Source: JBPEWY01 sp052032225
Lineage (GTDB): Bacteria > Bacteroidota > Bacteroidia > Flavobacteriales > Flavobacteriaceae
Direction of reading: 5' to 3'
Assembly: GCA_052032225.1 (NCBI GenBank)
Contig: JBPEWY010000034.1
Coordinates: forward strand, 6,197-70,196
DNA: 64,000 nt
Numbering within the stretch: position 1 is the first letter of the stretch; every line of letters begins with the position of its first letter. The translations under genes and the position numbers were made by a program. This document shows positions 1 to 8,829 of the stretch, in pieces. The notes under the pieces were generated by a model. That model was not told where the DNA came from. It did no database searches and was given only the letters and a program-made list of their open reading frames with translations.

Positions 1-8
1 TACATTTG
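1..8 (+). promoter_or_regulatory. trxB promoter, -7 element
   Basis: TACATTTG matches the Bacteroidota -7 consensus TAnnTTTG. The -33 half lies outside the window. It would start transcription near base 13-15, so the in-frame ATG at base 6 cannot be the start and the ATG at 45 is favoured. Confidence 0.6.
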
Positions 9-44
9 TTGTGTAGTAAATACAATTTAAAGATTAACAATACT

Positions 45-1007
45 ATGTCAGAAAAAATAGAACATGTAAAATGCCTTATAATAGGATCTGGTCCGGCAGG
101 TTATACTGCAGCAATATATGCATCTAGAGCTAATATGAACCCGGTTTTATATCAAGGGTCTCAACCTGGAGGGCAATTAACTACTACAAACGAAGTAGAG
201 AATTTTCCCGGATATCCCGATGGTATTACCGGTCCTCAAATGATGGAAGAATTTAGAAAGCAAGCCGAGCGTTTTGGTACAGATGTAAGAGATGGTTGGG
301 TTACAAAAGTAGACTTTACTGGTCCGATTCATAAAGTATGGATAAACGATACAAAAGAAATTCATTGCGATACCGTAATTATTGCAACAGGAGCTTCTGC
401 TAAATATTTAGGAATACCATCTGAGCAAAAATATTTAAAGCTAGGAGGTGGAGTTTCTGCTTGTGCCGTTTGTGATGGTTTCTTTTACAGAGGCCAAGAA
501 GTAGTTATTGTTGGTGGAGGTGATTCTGCTTGCGAAGAGGCTCATTACCTTTCTAAATTATGTAAAAAAGTAACTATGTTGGTAAGGAGAGACCAATTTA
601 GAGCCTCTAAAATAATGGAAGAGCGTGTACGCAATACACCAAACATAGAAATCTTATTAAATACAGAAACGGTAGAAGTTTTAGGAGACGGACAAGTAGT
701 TACCGGAGTTCGTGCTAAAAATAATGTAACCGGAGAGGAGTTTGATATTCCTGCTACCGGTTTCTTTGTAGCAATTGGTCATAAACCAAACACAGATATT
801 TTTAAAGATTACTTAGAGTTAGACGAAACCGGTTACATTAAAAATATTCCCGGTACAACTAAAACAAATGTAGAAGGCGTATTTGTTTCTGGTGATGCTG
901 CCGACCATGTTTACCGTCAGGCTGTAACAGCAGCCGGCACAGGTTGTATGGCAGCTTTAGATGCAGAACGTTATTTAGCATCTATAGAAAACGTAGCAAA
1001 AGTATAA
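45..1007 (+). CDS. trxB: Thioredoxin reductase (NADPH)
   Basis: This flavoenzyme passes electrons from NADPH through FAD and a redox disulfide to thioredoxin in the cytoplasm. From the chosen start the protein has 320 residues, the normal size of low-Mr bacterial TrxB. The FAD motif GSGPAG is at residues 14-19, the redox pair C-A-V-C at 140-143 and the NADPH motif GGGDSA at 157-162. The C-terminal FAD contact GDAADHVYRQAVTAAGTG is also present. An in-frame ATG at base 6 would add 13 unconserved residues and lies inside the promoter, so I start at 45. The gene stands alone and ends in a hairpin terminator. Confidence 0.96.
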   Translation: MSEKIEHVKCLIIGSGPAGYTAAIYASRANMNPVLYQGSQPGGQLTTTNEVENFPGYPDGITGPQMMEEFRKQAERFGTDVRDGWVTKVDFTGPIHKVWINDTKEIHCDTVIIATGASAKYLGIPSEQKYLKLGGGVSACAVCDGFFYRGQEVVIVGGGDSACEEAHYLSKLCKKVTMLVRRDQFRASKIMEERVRNTPNIEILLNTETVEVLGDGQVVTGVRAKNNVTGEEFDIPATGFFVAIGHKPNTDIFKDYLELDETGYIKNIPGTTKTNVEGVFVSGDAADHVYRQAVTAAGTGCMAALDAERYLASIENVAKV

Positions 1008-1027
1008 GCATACAAAAACATGTTTTT

Positions 1028-1053
1028 AAGCCACCTTTTTAGGTGGTTTTTTT
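1028..1053 (+). terminator. trxB terminator
   Basis: CCACCT (1031-1036) pairs with AGGTGG (1041-1046) around a four-T loop, followed by a run of seven T. It sits 24 bases after the trxB stop. Confidence 0.75.
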
Positions 1054-1134
1054 AATTTTTAACGTTTCTTAAATAAATTTTTTGGTATTAATTGCGTTAA
1101 CTTTAACCCAACCTTAAAAGAGGCTAGTTCTACA

Positions 1135-3132
1135 ATGAAAAAAGGCTTATTATTAGTAGCATTATTTGTGATTAACACTTTGTCGGCTCAAATTTTAAAA
1201 CCGGTAAACTGGGAAACTTCTGTAGAAAAAATTTCTGATTCAGAATATGTTTTAATAACCAATGCCTACATTGATGCCGGATGGCATTTATATGCACAAG
1301 ATGTGCCGGAAAATGGGCCAATACCTACTTCTTTTATATATGAAGAAACCAAAGATTACTCGTTAGTAGGAAAAACAGAAGAAAAAGACGGGAAAATTAT
1401 AGATGATCCTGTTTTTGGAATGAAAATTAAGTTTTTTAAGGATAAGGCTACTTTTAAACAAAAAATCAAATTAAACAACACAAAGCTTTCTACCATAAAG
1501 GCAGAAGTAGAGTATATGGTTTGTGATGATGAACGATGCCTTCCCCCCGATGTAGAACAATTAACTTTTATACTTAATAAAGAAGCTGCTTTACAAAACA
1601 AAGAGACAACAGTTACACTTACAGAAAATGATATTAAAAAGAGTGAAGCATTAAACTTAAATATTACAGGTTGGAGTGAGTATGAAAAAGAAACAGTGAG
1701 TAAAAAAAGTAACTTTTCTATTTTTATATTGGGCTTTGTAGGTGGTTTGATAGCCTTACTTACTCCGTGTGTTTTCCCGATGATTCCTTTAACGGTTTCC
1801 TTTTTCACAAAAGGAAACGATACTAAGAAAAAAAGAGGTGCCTCTAGGGCAATTTTATACGGGTTCTTTATTTTTTTAATCTATGTGCTATTAAGCATTC
1901 CTTTTCATTTAATAGATTCTTTAGATCCTGAAATCTTAAATAATATTTCTACTAATGTAGTTTTAAATATTATTTTCTTTTTGGTGTTTTTGTTTTTTGC
2001 ATTCTCCTTTTTTGGTTATTACGAGCTTACATTACCGGCTTCGTGGAGCACAGCATTAGACAATAAAGCATCTAAAGTAGGAGGGGTAGTCGGTGTGTTT
2101 TTAATGGCACTTACCTTAGCAATAGTATCTTTTTCATGTACCGGACCAATTTTAGGAGGTTTATTAGGAAGTACAACATTAGCCACAGGAAACATTGCTA
2201 CAAAATTAAGTATGGGAATGGCAGGTTTTGGTTTGGCTCTTGCCTTACCTTTTTCTGTATTTGCAATGTTCCCAAATTGGTTAAACTCACTGCCAAAATC
2301 GGGAGGGTGGTTAAATACTGTAAAAGTAGTTTTAGGGTTTATAGAATTAGCATTAGCATTTAAATTCTTATCTAATGCAGATTTAGTAGAACACTGGGGA
2401 ATATTAAAACGTGAAATTTTTATAGCCATTTGGGTAATAATCACGTTACTAACAGCTATATATCTTTTTGGAAAAATCAAATTCCCGCACGATAGCCCTA
2501 TTCAAAAATTAAGTAAGGGGCGTATTGGTTTTGCTCTACTTTTTGTTGCAATTACTGTGTACTTAATACCCGGCTTAACTAATACTAAATATGCAAACCT
2601 AAAACTTTTAAGTGGTATAGCTCCACCAATGTTTTATAGTGTTTACAATAAACCATCAGACTGTCCTTTAGGGCTAACTTGTTATAAAGATTTAGACGAA
2701 GGGCTTGCAGCAGCCAAAAAACTTAATAAACCTATTATTTTAGATTTTACGGGGTGGGCCTGTGTAAATTGTAGAAAGATGGAAGAACATGTGTGGAGCA
2801 CAAGTACAGTATACAAAAAATTAAGTAACGACTTTGTTTTAATATCATTATATGTAGATGATAGGAAAGAGCTTCCGGAAAACGAGCAGTTTAAATATTT
2901 AAAACCCGGAGGAAAAGTAAAAACCATCAAAACCATTGGTGATAAGTGGTCTACCTTACAAACCATAAATTTTAACAATAATTCGCAACCGTATTATGTG
3001 TTGCTAGACCATAACATGAAGCTACTAAATCATCCAATAGCATATACACCGGATGCCAATGAATATGCTACTTGGCTTACTAATGGATTACGCAACTTTA
3101 AAAAATTAAGTCTTAATAAAAAAACCGATTAA
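1135..3132 (+). CDS. DsbD-like thiol:disulfide interchange protein
   Basis: This membrane protein probably carries reducing power from cytoplasmic thioredoxin to periplasmic partners (disulfide isomerases, cytochrome c maturation, peroxide defence). It has 665 residues. A signal peptide (1-18) is followed by a periplasmic DsbD-alpha-like domain with C130-DDER-C135. Next comes a membrane core of about eight helices with the paired cysteines C212 (TPCVFPMIP) and C335 (SCTGPILGG), then a C-terminal thioredoxin domain with C543-V-N-C546. All three cysteine pairs expected of DsbD are present. Its neighbour trxB would supply electrons via thioredoxin. The last 20 bases overlap the convergent PLP-enzyme gene. 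Confidence 0.9.
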   Translation: MKKGLLLVALFVINTLSAQILKPVNWETSVEKISDSEYVLITNAYIDAGWHLYAQDVPENGPIPTSFIYEETKDYSLVGKTEEKDGKIIDDPVFGMKIKFFKDKATFKQKIKLNNTKLSTIKAEVEYMVCDDERCLPPDVEQLTFILNKEAALQNKETTVTLTENDIKKSEALNLNITGWSEYEKETVSKKSNFSIFILGFVGGLIALLTPCVFPMIPLTVSFFTKGNDTKKKRGASRAILYGFFIFLIYVLLSIPFHLIDSLDPEILNNISTNVVLNIIFFLVFLFFAFSFFGYYELTLPASWSTALDNKASKVGGVVGVFLMALTLAIVSFSCTGPILGGLLGSTTLATGNIATKLSMGMAGFGLALALPFSVFAMFPNWLNSLPKSGGWLNTVKVVLGFIELALAFKFLSNADLVEHWGILKREIFIAIWVIITLLTAIYLFGKIKFPHDSPIQKLSKGRIGFALLFVAITVYLIPGLTNTKYANLKLLSGIAPPMFYSVYNKPSDCPLGLTCYKDLDEGLAAAKKLNKPIILDFTGWACVNCRKMEEHVWSTSTVYKKLSNDFVLISLYVDDRKELPENEQFKYLKPGGKVKTIKTIGDKWSTLQTINFNNNSQPYYVLLDHNMKLLNHPIAYTPDANEYATWLTNGLRNFKKLSLNKKTD

Positions 3133-4147
3133 TTAATTGGGCTAACATTTTGCAATCGTTTGGATTGTGATGAGCACTTATCACAATGCGTTGTACTGTT
3201 TTTTCTGTATCATTGGGGTAGTTAAAATTGGTAATTACAACCTTGTTTTTTTCCAGATAAGTAGTTAGCTCTTCATTGTTAAATGAAAAAGCAGGATAGT
3301 TTTTCATGTATGTAAATAAATCAGCTTTGTTAAGTTCCTTTAAAAAAACGGAAATATTTTCTTGTAGTTTTTCTTGTTGAAGTTTGTAAAGTGATTGTGC
3401 ATAAACAAAAGTTTGCATTGCAGCAGGAGTAGCAGGACTTGAGGCAGCAAACATTTTACTTTCTTTTAGCTTGTTAATGATACTTTCTGTTCCGGCAACA
3501 ACACCGGCTTGTATACCAAATCCTTTGCCTAAAGAGCCACAGATTATTATTTCTTTGGGATTAAAAGCTTGTAAAGTATTATGAATTTCACCGCTTTCAA
3601 CTACTCCTATTCCATGCGAATCGTCTGCAACAAGGATAACATTTTCTAGCGAAACATCTTTTAACCACCTATAATCCGGGTAGTTTTTTCCGGAAAAATC
3701 TATAGTGTCTAAAAATAAGACTACTTGTTTTTGTTGTCCTAATGCAGTATTAATATCGGCAATAACGTTGGTATAGGTTAAATGGTTTTTAGTATTATAA
3801 CCATGAAACGCCACATGTGTATTGGGAGCAAATACACAATGATATTTTTTAGCAGTAAAATAATTGTAGATTAATTGACAACTTAAAAACCCGGACGAAA
3901 GCGTAAAACAAGATTCGGTAGTAATAAAATCTGCTAATAATTTCTCGGCTTCTTCATAAACTGAAAACCGTACATTTGCTATTCTAGATGCACCATAATT
4001 TGTGCCATATTTACAAATGCTTTTTTTAAAGAGCTCCTGAAAGGTTTTGTTAGTTTGTAATCCCAAATAAGCTGTTCCGCCAAAATAAAAATACTCTTGG
4101 CCTTTGTAGCTAAAAGTTCTTCCCGGGAAAGCATCAATTATATACAT
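3113..4147 (-). CDS. PLP-dependent alpha-oxoamine synthase/aminotransferase (KBL/BioF-like)
   Basis: This is a fold-type I PLP enzyme of 344 residues, somewhat shorter than BioF or KBL (about 390). The Schiff-base lysine is K208 in GSLGKGFG, and DDSHGIG at 175-181 matches the DEAHGLG cofactor-binding segment of 8-amino-7-oxononanoate synthases. No biotin or threonine-degradation genes are nearby, so the substrate is not evident. It follows the dipeptide epimerase gene with only 2 bases between them, so the two are co-transcribed. That suggests a joint role with murein-peptide-derived amino acids, but this is inference. It overlaps the dsbD-like gene tail to tail by 20 bases. Confidence 0.8.
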   Translation of the reverse strand: MYIIDAFPGRTFSYKGQEYFYFGGTAYLGLQTNKTFQELFKKSICKYGTNYGASRIANVRFSVYEEAEKLLADFITTESCFTLSSGFLSCQLIYNYFTAKKYHCVFAPNTHVAFHGYNTKNHLTYTNVIADINTALGQQKQVVLFLDTIDFSGKNYPDYRWLKDVSLENVILVADDSHGIGVVESGEIHNTLQAFNPKEIIICGSLGKGFGIQAGVVAGTESIINKLKESKMFAASSPATPAAMQTFVYAQSLYKLQQEKLQENISVFLKELNKADLFTYMKNYPAFSFNNEELTTYLEKNKVVITNFNYPNDTEKTVQRIVISAHHNPNDCKMLAQLINRFFY

Positions 4148-4149
4148 AA

Positions 4150-5160
4150 CTACAATAAAGTTACACCGCTTCCCGGAATCTCAGGAAATTTTAACTCGCC
4201 ATTTTCTTTAATTTTTATGCCATCTGCAATGTCGTGTTTTAACAGCATAGCACCATCCATATCTACATAATCCAGCGTAGGAGCAATTTGTGCAATTGCT
4301 GATATACCAACGGTAGATTCTGTCATGCAACCCACCATTACTTGTAAGCCTAATTGTTTTGCCTCGGTAATCATTCTTCTTGCCGGCGTTAGCCCTCCGC
4401 ATTTAACAAGTTTAATGTTTATACCATGAAAATGGTTGGCGCATTTTGCAACATCATCTTCTACAATACAACTCTCGTCTGCAATTACAGGTAAGACGCT
4501 TTTTTTATACACCTCTTTCATTCCATCCCAATTATCTGCTTTAAGAGGCTGTTCTATAAATTCTACTCCAAGATTTTTTAGTTTTTTAGAGTTTTCTATG
4601 GTTTCATCTACACTCCAAGCACAATTAGCATCTACTCTAAATGTAGCACTAGTAATTTCTCTGAGCGCTTTAACAATTTCTACATCATGATCGGTACCTA
4701 ATTTTATTTTATAAAGGGGCCAGGGTTTCTCGGAAATTTTGGCCTTCATTTTTTCTATTGTATCTATACCGATTGTGTAGTTTGTAATAGGATATTTTTT
4801 AGGGTTGTATCCCCAAATTTTATAAAGAGGCTTACCGATTATTTTTCCGTATAAATCATTTGCTGCTAAATCTAGAGCACAAGTAGCAAAAGAGGTAAGC
4901 TTTAAAGTACTTAAAAAAGCATGAAAATTTTCCGGAGTAGTAAAATCAAACGACTCTATATCTGATTTTACCCGCTCAATTTCGTTGCGCATTGAATTTA
5001 AAGAGACGTTGTAATAAGGGTTTGCGGTAGCTTCACCATATCCTGTTTGGTTTTTGTGATGTAGTGCAACTATTAAACTGTCTTGCACATCATGAGATTC
5101 TCTAGAAATTGTAAACGTATGAGCCAGTTGCAATTTGTACTCGTGTAGTTGTATTTTCAT
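4150..5160 (-). CDS. Dipeptide epimerase (L-Ala-D/L-Glu epimerase type)
   Basis: This is an enolase-superfamily enzyme of the muconate lactonizing subgroup. Members of this type epimerise L-Ala-D-Glu and related dipeptides during murein recycling. The 336-residue protein carries the full catalytic set: KIK at 151-153 at the end of the second barrel strand, metal ligands D177 (RVDAN), E203 (EQP) and D228 (ADES), and the acceptor lysine K250 (NIKLVKCGG). The exact dipeptide cannot be read from sequence. It is the first gene of a two-gene minus-strand unit with the PLP enzyme. Confidence 0.87.
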   Translation of the reverse strand: MKIQLHEYKLQLAHTFTISRESHDVQDSLIVALHHKNQTGYGEATANPYYNVSLNSMRNEIERVKSDIESFDFTTPENFHAFLSTLKLTSFATCALDLAANDLYGKIIGKPLYKIWGYNPKKYPITNYTIGIDTIEKMKAKISEKPWPLYKIKLGTDHDVEIVKALREITSATFRVDANCAWSVDETIENSKKLKNLGVEFIEQPLKADNWDGMKEVYKKSVLPVIADESCIVEDDVAKCANHFHGINIKLVKCGGLTPARRMITEAKQLGLQVMVGCMTESTVGISAIAQIAPTLDYVDMDGAMLLKHDIADGIKIKENGELKFPEIPGSGVTLL

Positions 5161-5204
5161 GTACTTTTTTATTTAATCAACTAAGGTAAACAAAAGGTTG
5201 AAGT

Positions 5205-5236
5205 AAAAAAATAGGGCACTTAAATTTAAGTGCCCT
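5205..5236 (-). terminator. Terminator of the DUF4870-PadR-PspC-GIN operon
   Basis: This is a perfect 24-base palindrome: AGGGCACTTAAA (5213-5224) with TTTAAGTGCCCT (5225-5236). On the minus strand it is followed by a run of seven T within TATTTTTTTAC. It lies 23 bases past the stop of the last operon gene. Confidence 0.8.
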
Positions 5237-5259
5237 TGGTTGGTTAGTTTAGTTTAAAA

Positions 5260-5979
5260 TTAATTTTTTCTGACGCTTCCTGATGATGATTTATTTGTGT
5301 TTACAACCGGGTTTCCGGTATATTTTATGTCGGCACCACTACTGGCATCTGCCGTAAGTTTATCGGTAACATTAACCGAAATATCTGCTCCACTACTGGC
5401 GTCTGCGTTACATTCTTTAACCTCTAAATTTCTGGCTTTAATATCGCTTCCGCTACTGGCGTCTGCTTCTAAAAAATTTGCTTTACCGGATAGTTTTATA
5501 TCGGCACCACTTGAGGTTTCTGCTACTACATAGTTGGCTTCTATTTTAGCCTCTATATCAGAACCGCTGGTAGCCTCTAAGGTAATTTTGTCTGATGTAA
5601 CTACACCGTTAGTGTATAAATCTGCACCACTTGAGCTTTTTAAAGCAGTGATGTTTGGAAGACTTACATAGATGTTTTTTGTAGCTCTTCCTATATTTTT
5701 TTCTGTATGAATTACTAGAACATCGTTTTTAACTTCGGTTACTATTAAATCTATTACATTTTCATCGGCTTCAACTCTAATAGAGGTTTTATCGTCTTGT
5801 GTTACAAAAACGTCTAATCCTTCTGTGGCCTTAACTGCTGTAAAGTCTTGACCAACATTTCTGTTCTCAGAAACTACATTTCCGTTTCCTTTTTTGCCTT
5901 CAAAACTCATATCAAACATGCACGAGGCAAATAATAATGAGCTTAAAAGAGCTACTACTAATTTTGTTACTGTATTCAT
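5260..5979 (-). CDS. Secreted GIN-domain (DUF2807) lipoprotein, repeat-rich
   Basis: The 239-residue protein starts with a lipoprotein signal (LLFASC, lipid-anchored Cys at about 20) followed by a head GIN domain. The domain is a right-handed beta-helix-like repeat, and its SSGAD/SSGSD motif recurs about every 20 residues in the C-terminal half. The DNA repeats this pattern in about 60-base steps between 5330 and 5640. GIN proteins are exported, of unknown biochemical role, and common in Bacteroidota. It is the last gene of a unit with PspC, PadR and DUF4870 genes, which points to an envelope-stress role. A second GIN gene (29727-30455) uses GSGD instead of SSGAD. Confidence 0.82.
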   Translation of the reverse strand: MNTVTKLVVALLSSLLFASCMFDMSFEGKKGNGNVVSENRNVGQDFTAVKATEGLDVFVTQDDKTSIRVEADENVIDLIVTEVKNDVLVIHTEKNIGRATKNIYVSLPNITALKSSSGADLYTNGVVTSDKITLEATSGSDIEAKIEANYVVAETSSGADIKLSGKANFLEADASSGSDIKARNLEVKECNADASSGADISVNVTDKLTADASSGADIKYTGNPVVNTNKSSSGSVRKN

Positions 5980-6020
5980 AGCTGTACAATTTTGTATAAG
6001 GTGTTATTAAATAATTTTAA

Positions 6021-7724
6021 TTAATTGGTTTTTACACGGATACCATCGCTGTTAATTTGCATTTTAAATTCATCTCCGTCTTCGTCTTTAACATCTATGT
6101 CTATACCGTCTTCGTCTATTTTAATTTTACCTGACTCTAAGTCTACATCATTATCATCAAAACAATTTAAGCATTTAAGCTCGCCGTCCTTACCCATTTT
6201 CCAGGTATATTTTACAATGCCACTTCGGTAAAAACCCTTATCGTTAGCAATTCTTCTGCCAACATGACCATATGTAGAGTCATCAAACTTAACTACAGTT
6301 CCTTCCGGAATGTAAATAGTAGCCATGACTTCTTGGTCTCTATATTTGTTCTTTATAGGTGTGGTTAAAAACTCATCTAATAATAATGTGTTACCGCTTA
6401 GTGTATAGTTATATGCAATTTGTTCTGCTCTGTTTTTGGCTTCTTTAGGCGATCTGCCGTTAGCATCTTTCCTTATTTTCACAGAAATTAAAGAATCATT
6501 TGCTAAAGCAATGCTAAAACGTACGTCTCTAGAATAAATAGTTTCTTGGTCATTGTCATCTACAAAAATATTTACCCCAAAATCTGAATGATACCTATAG
6601 TTTTCTAATTCTTTTTCGTTCATTTTAATTAGTAGTGTATCTGTACTAAATGTTACAAGTTGTTCTGTTTTACTAATGCTTCCGGTATAGGCATGTTCTG
6701 CTGCCTGACGTGCTGCTAGTACAATTATACCTGTAACAGATAATAACCAAACAGCTATTAGTGTGTATTTAGCAACTTTACCGATAGATTTTAGATTGCT
6801 AACCAATATTTTTAGTCCTAATAAGAACAAGAAAAAGAAAGGGATACCAATGGCAAAGAATAATAAAATAGACATTACCCATAATGGTGCGCCAGAGGTG
6901 TTAACCATATCTACAAAATCTATTCCCGGAAAATGTACAGCATCTACAATGCCAACAGTAAATAGTCCTACAAATAAACCAATTAGGGTAGAGGCACCTA
7001 TTATAAGTAATATTATACCTATAAATTTTGCGAATACTTTAAATAAGAATAGAATGATATCTCCTAAAGTGTCAAAAAAAGTTTTTGAGCTGGATTTAAC
7101 TTTGTTGCCAACCTTATCGTAATCTACGTTTTTTACTTTTTCGGCAACTTCATCAATACCTTCTTTTACTTTTTTTTCGATATTACTAATATTAACAGGC
7201 TCTCCGGTCATGTCTAACTTTTGAGCCGTTGTAACAGCCTCCGGAGCTAAAATCCAGAAAAGAATGTAGGCTACAATACCAAATCCGCTAAAAATACCAA
7301 ATAGCAAGAATAGCAACCTTACCCATACAGCGTCTATACCCAGATAATGACCCAATCCGGCACAAACACCACCAATGTATTTGTTGTCTATATCTCTGTA
7401 AAGTTTTTTGCCGGTTTTTTTGTGTGATTTTTGTTTGGGAGCATCTCCAAAAATTTCTTCATCTACCAAATAATCTTCCGGTTGCCCCATTATGGTAATA
7501 ACTTCGTCTACTTCTTTAATAGAAATTACTTGTCGTTCGTGCTGCATGCGTTCAGTGAAAAGCTCAGCAATTCTCGCTTCTATATCGGCTATAATTTCGT
7601 CTCTTCCTTGCGAATTTGTAAACGAGCGTTTTATAGCGTCTAAATAGCGTTGAAGTTTATTATAAGCCTCTTCGTCTATATGAAAAAACGTGTTGGCTAA
7701 ATTTATGTTTATAGTTTTATTCAT
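6021..7724 (-). CDS. PspC-domain membrane protein
   Basis: The 567-residue inner-membrane protein has a soluble N-terminal region (1-100) with charged helices and a PspC domain at about 107-164 (GGVCAGLGHYLGID, then hydrophobic stretches). Three further membrane segments lie around 220-345. After that comes a long soluble tail that ends in an acidic DEDGDEF region. In Proteobacteria PspC is a membrane sensor of the phage-shock response. Here the PadR regulator lies just upstream (6 bases) and the GIN lipoprotein 41 bases downstream, so a PadR-controlled membrane-stress circuit is the likely setting. The long tail is typical of the Bacteroidota version. Confidence 0.85.
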   Translation of the reverse strand: MNKTININLANTFFHIDEEAYNKLQRYLDAIKRSFTNSQGRDEIIADIEARIAELFTERMQHERQVISIKEVDEVITIMGQPEDYLVDEEIFGDAPKQKSHKKTGKKLYRDIDNKYIGGVCAGLGHYLGIDAVWVRLLFLLFGIFSGFGIVAYILFWILAPEAVTTAQKLDMTGEPVNISNIEKKVKEGIDEVAEKVKNVDYDKVGNKVKSSSKTFFDTLGDIILFLFKVFAKFIGIILLIIGASTLIGLFVGLFTVGIVDAVHFPGIDFVDMVNTSGAPLWVMSILLFFAIGIPFFFLFLLGLKILVSNLKSIGKVAKYTLIAVWLLSVTGIIVLAARQAAEHAYTGSISKTEQLVTFSTDTLLIKMNEKELENYRYHSDFGVNIFVDDNDQETIYSRDVRFSIALANDSLISVKIRKDANGRSPKEAKNRAEQIAYNYTLSGNTLLLDEFLTTPIKNKYRDQEVMATIYIPEGTVVKFDDSTYGHVGRRIANDKGFYRSGIVKYTWKMGKDGELKCLNCFDDNDVDLESGKIKIDEDGIDIDVKDEDGDEFKMQINSDGIRVKTN

Positions 7725-7730
7725 GGTTAG

Positions 7731-8060
7731 TTATTTTTTCTTTGTAACTAAATTAACTGCATTTTGTAGATCGCTCCAGGTTTTATGAAGCTCTTTTAAG
7801 AATATTTTACCCGTTTCTGTTAGGGTGTAATATTTTCGTGGCGGTCCAGAGGTTGATTCTTCCCAACGGTAGTTAAGCAACCCCGCATTTTTTAATCGAG
7901 TAAGTAACGGGTAAATAGTACCCTCTACTACTAGCATCTTGGCGTCTTTTAGCGTATCGAGTATTTCTGATGCATACTTGTCTTCTCCATCAAGAATAGA
8001 CAATATGCAGTACTCGAGTACTCCTTTACGCATTTGTGCTTTTGTGTTTTCTATATTCAT
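7731..8060 (-). CDS. PadR-family transcriptional regulator
   Basis: This is a 109-residue winged-helix repressor of the short PadR type. The body MRKGVLEYCILSIL...YASEILDTL and the wing segment PPRKYYTLTETGK are clear family hallmarks, with a C-terminal dimerisation helix. PadR proteins usually repress their own operon and are released by a ligand or stress. It sits 6 bases before the PspC gene on the same strand, so the likely target is the promoter found at 8703-8734. The inducer is unknown. Confidence 0.9.
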   Translation of the reverse strand: MNIENTKAQMRKGVLEYCILSILDGEDKYASEILDTLKDAKMLVVEGTIYPLLTRLKNAGLLNYRWEESTSGPPRKYYTLTETGKIFLKELHKTWSDLQNAVNLVTKKK

Positions 8061-8141
8061 GGGTTCATAGTGCTTTAAATGTTAATTAAACTGTTCGTTT
8101 TTTGATTGATTTTATTTTGATTGATGATGATTTTTTAGTGG

Positions 8142-8210
8142 TTAACAAAAACCACAAAAGCTTAAAAATGTTAGTACTACAAACAAAATAGTTTTGGCTA
8201 GGCTAATCAT
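8142..8210 (-). CDS. Possible 22-residue hydrophobic peptide
   Basis: An ATG two bases after the DUF4870 stop opens a 22-codon frame giving MISLAKTILFVVLTFLSFC plus GFC. It is one hydrophobic helix with two late cysteines, inside the operon gap between DUF4870 and padR. Position and composition suggest a small membrane peptide, but a frame this short can arise by chance and I know no family for it. Confidence 0.2.
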   Translation of the reverse strand: MISLAKTILFVVLTFLSFCGFC

Positions 8211-8212
8211 GA

Positions 8213-8683
8213 TTACTTTATAAATTTTAATGTTATAGGATATTTATAGTAATCACCTTCGTTGGTTTTTAAAGCTCCTTGTATGGTGCAATAAATGTCT
8301 AAAGCAAATAAACAAAGTCCTAATAAACCAGAGATTCCTAAGAATATCCATCCTTTAGAGAATTTAAAAAAATCGTTAACGGTAATGTGTACACTATGTG
8401 TGTTGTGTTCTATAATATCGTGCCACCCAATAAAATCCCAGGCAGAAACAAAAAAGAAAGGAACGGTAATGATACCGATAACTATACTATACAGCAATAA
8501 ACTTATTTGAAAGTTTAAAACTTGTTTACCGTTATAATCTACAAAGTCCGATTGATTTTTGTTAGATACCCATAATATTAAGGGTACTATAAAGTTGCCA
8601 AAAGGAACAAAGTATTTAGAGAACGTTGCAATGTGAATGATTGCGCTTAAATTTTTTTCGTGTTTTGTGATTGATGAATCCAT
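8213..8683 (-). CDS. DUF4870 membrane protein
   Basis: The 156-residue protein has three to four membrane helices and the DUF4870/Tic20-like pattern: an N-terminal HIATFSKYFVPFGNFIVPLILW segment, then SDFVDYNGKQVLNFQIS, then two more helices. No catalytic residues are seen and the function is unknown. In Bacteroidota such genes are often found beside PspC/PadR genes. Here it is the first gene after the operon promoter, with padR 152 bases downstream. Confidence 0.8.
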   Translation of the reverse strand: MDSSITKHEKNLSAIIHIATFSKYFVPFGNFIVPLILWVSNKNQSDFVDYNGKQVLNFQISLLLYSIVIGIITVPFFFVSAWDFIGWHDIIEHNTHSVHITVNDFFKFSKGWIFLGISGLLGLCLFALDIYCTIQGALKTNEGDYYKYPITLKFIK

Positions 8684-8702
8684 TGCATATTATTTTCTTA
8701 TG

Positions 8703-8734
8703 CAAATATATATCTAAAAAAAGGTATTATGCAA
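8703..8734 (-). promoter_or_regulatory. Promoter of the DUF4870-PadR-PspC-GIN operon
   Basis: On the minus strand TTG (8732-8734) lies 21 bases before TATATTTG (8703-8710), a full TAnnTTTG match. It would start transcription near 8697, just before the DUF4870 ATG at 8683. Confidence 0.6.
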
Positions 8735-8829
8735 TACAAAGTACTAAATATTAACAAATATTTAACATTTATAACTAATCAAACTAACCAAAAAAAATGG
8801 CTAACTTGGTCAGGAAAATTATAATAACT

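Noticed and set aside
3113..4147. kdnA aminotransferase for the Kdo8N pathway
   Set aside because: Its motifs (DDSHGIG, GSLGKGFG) place it with BioF/KBL-type enzymes and not with the DegT family to which KdnA belongs, and it is 49 kb from kdnB.
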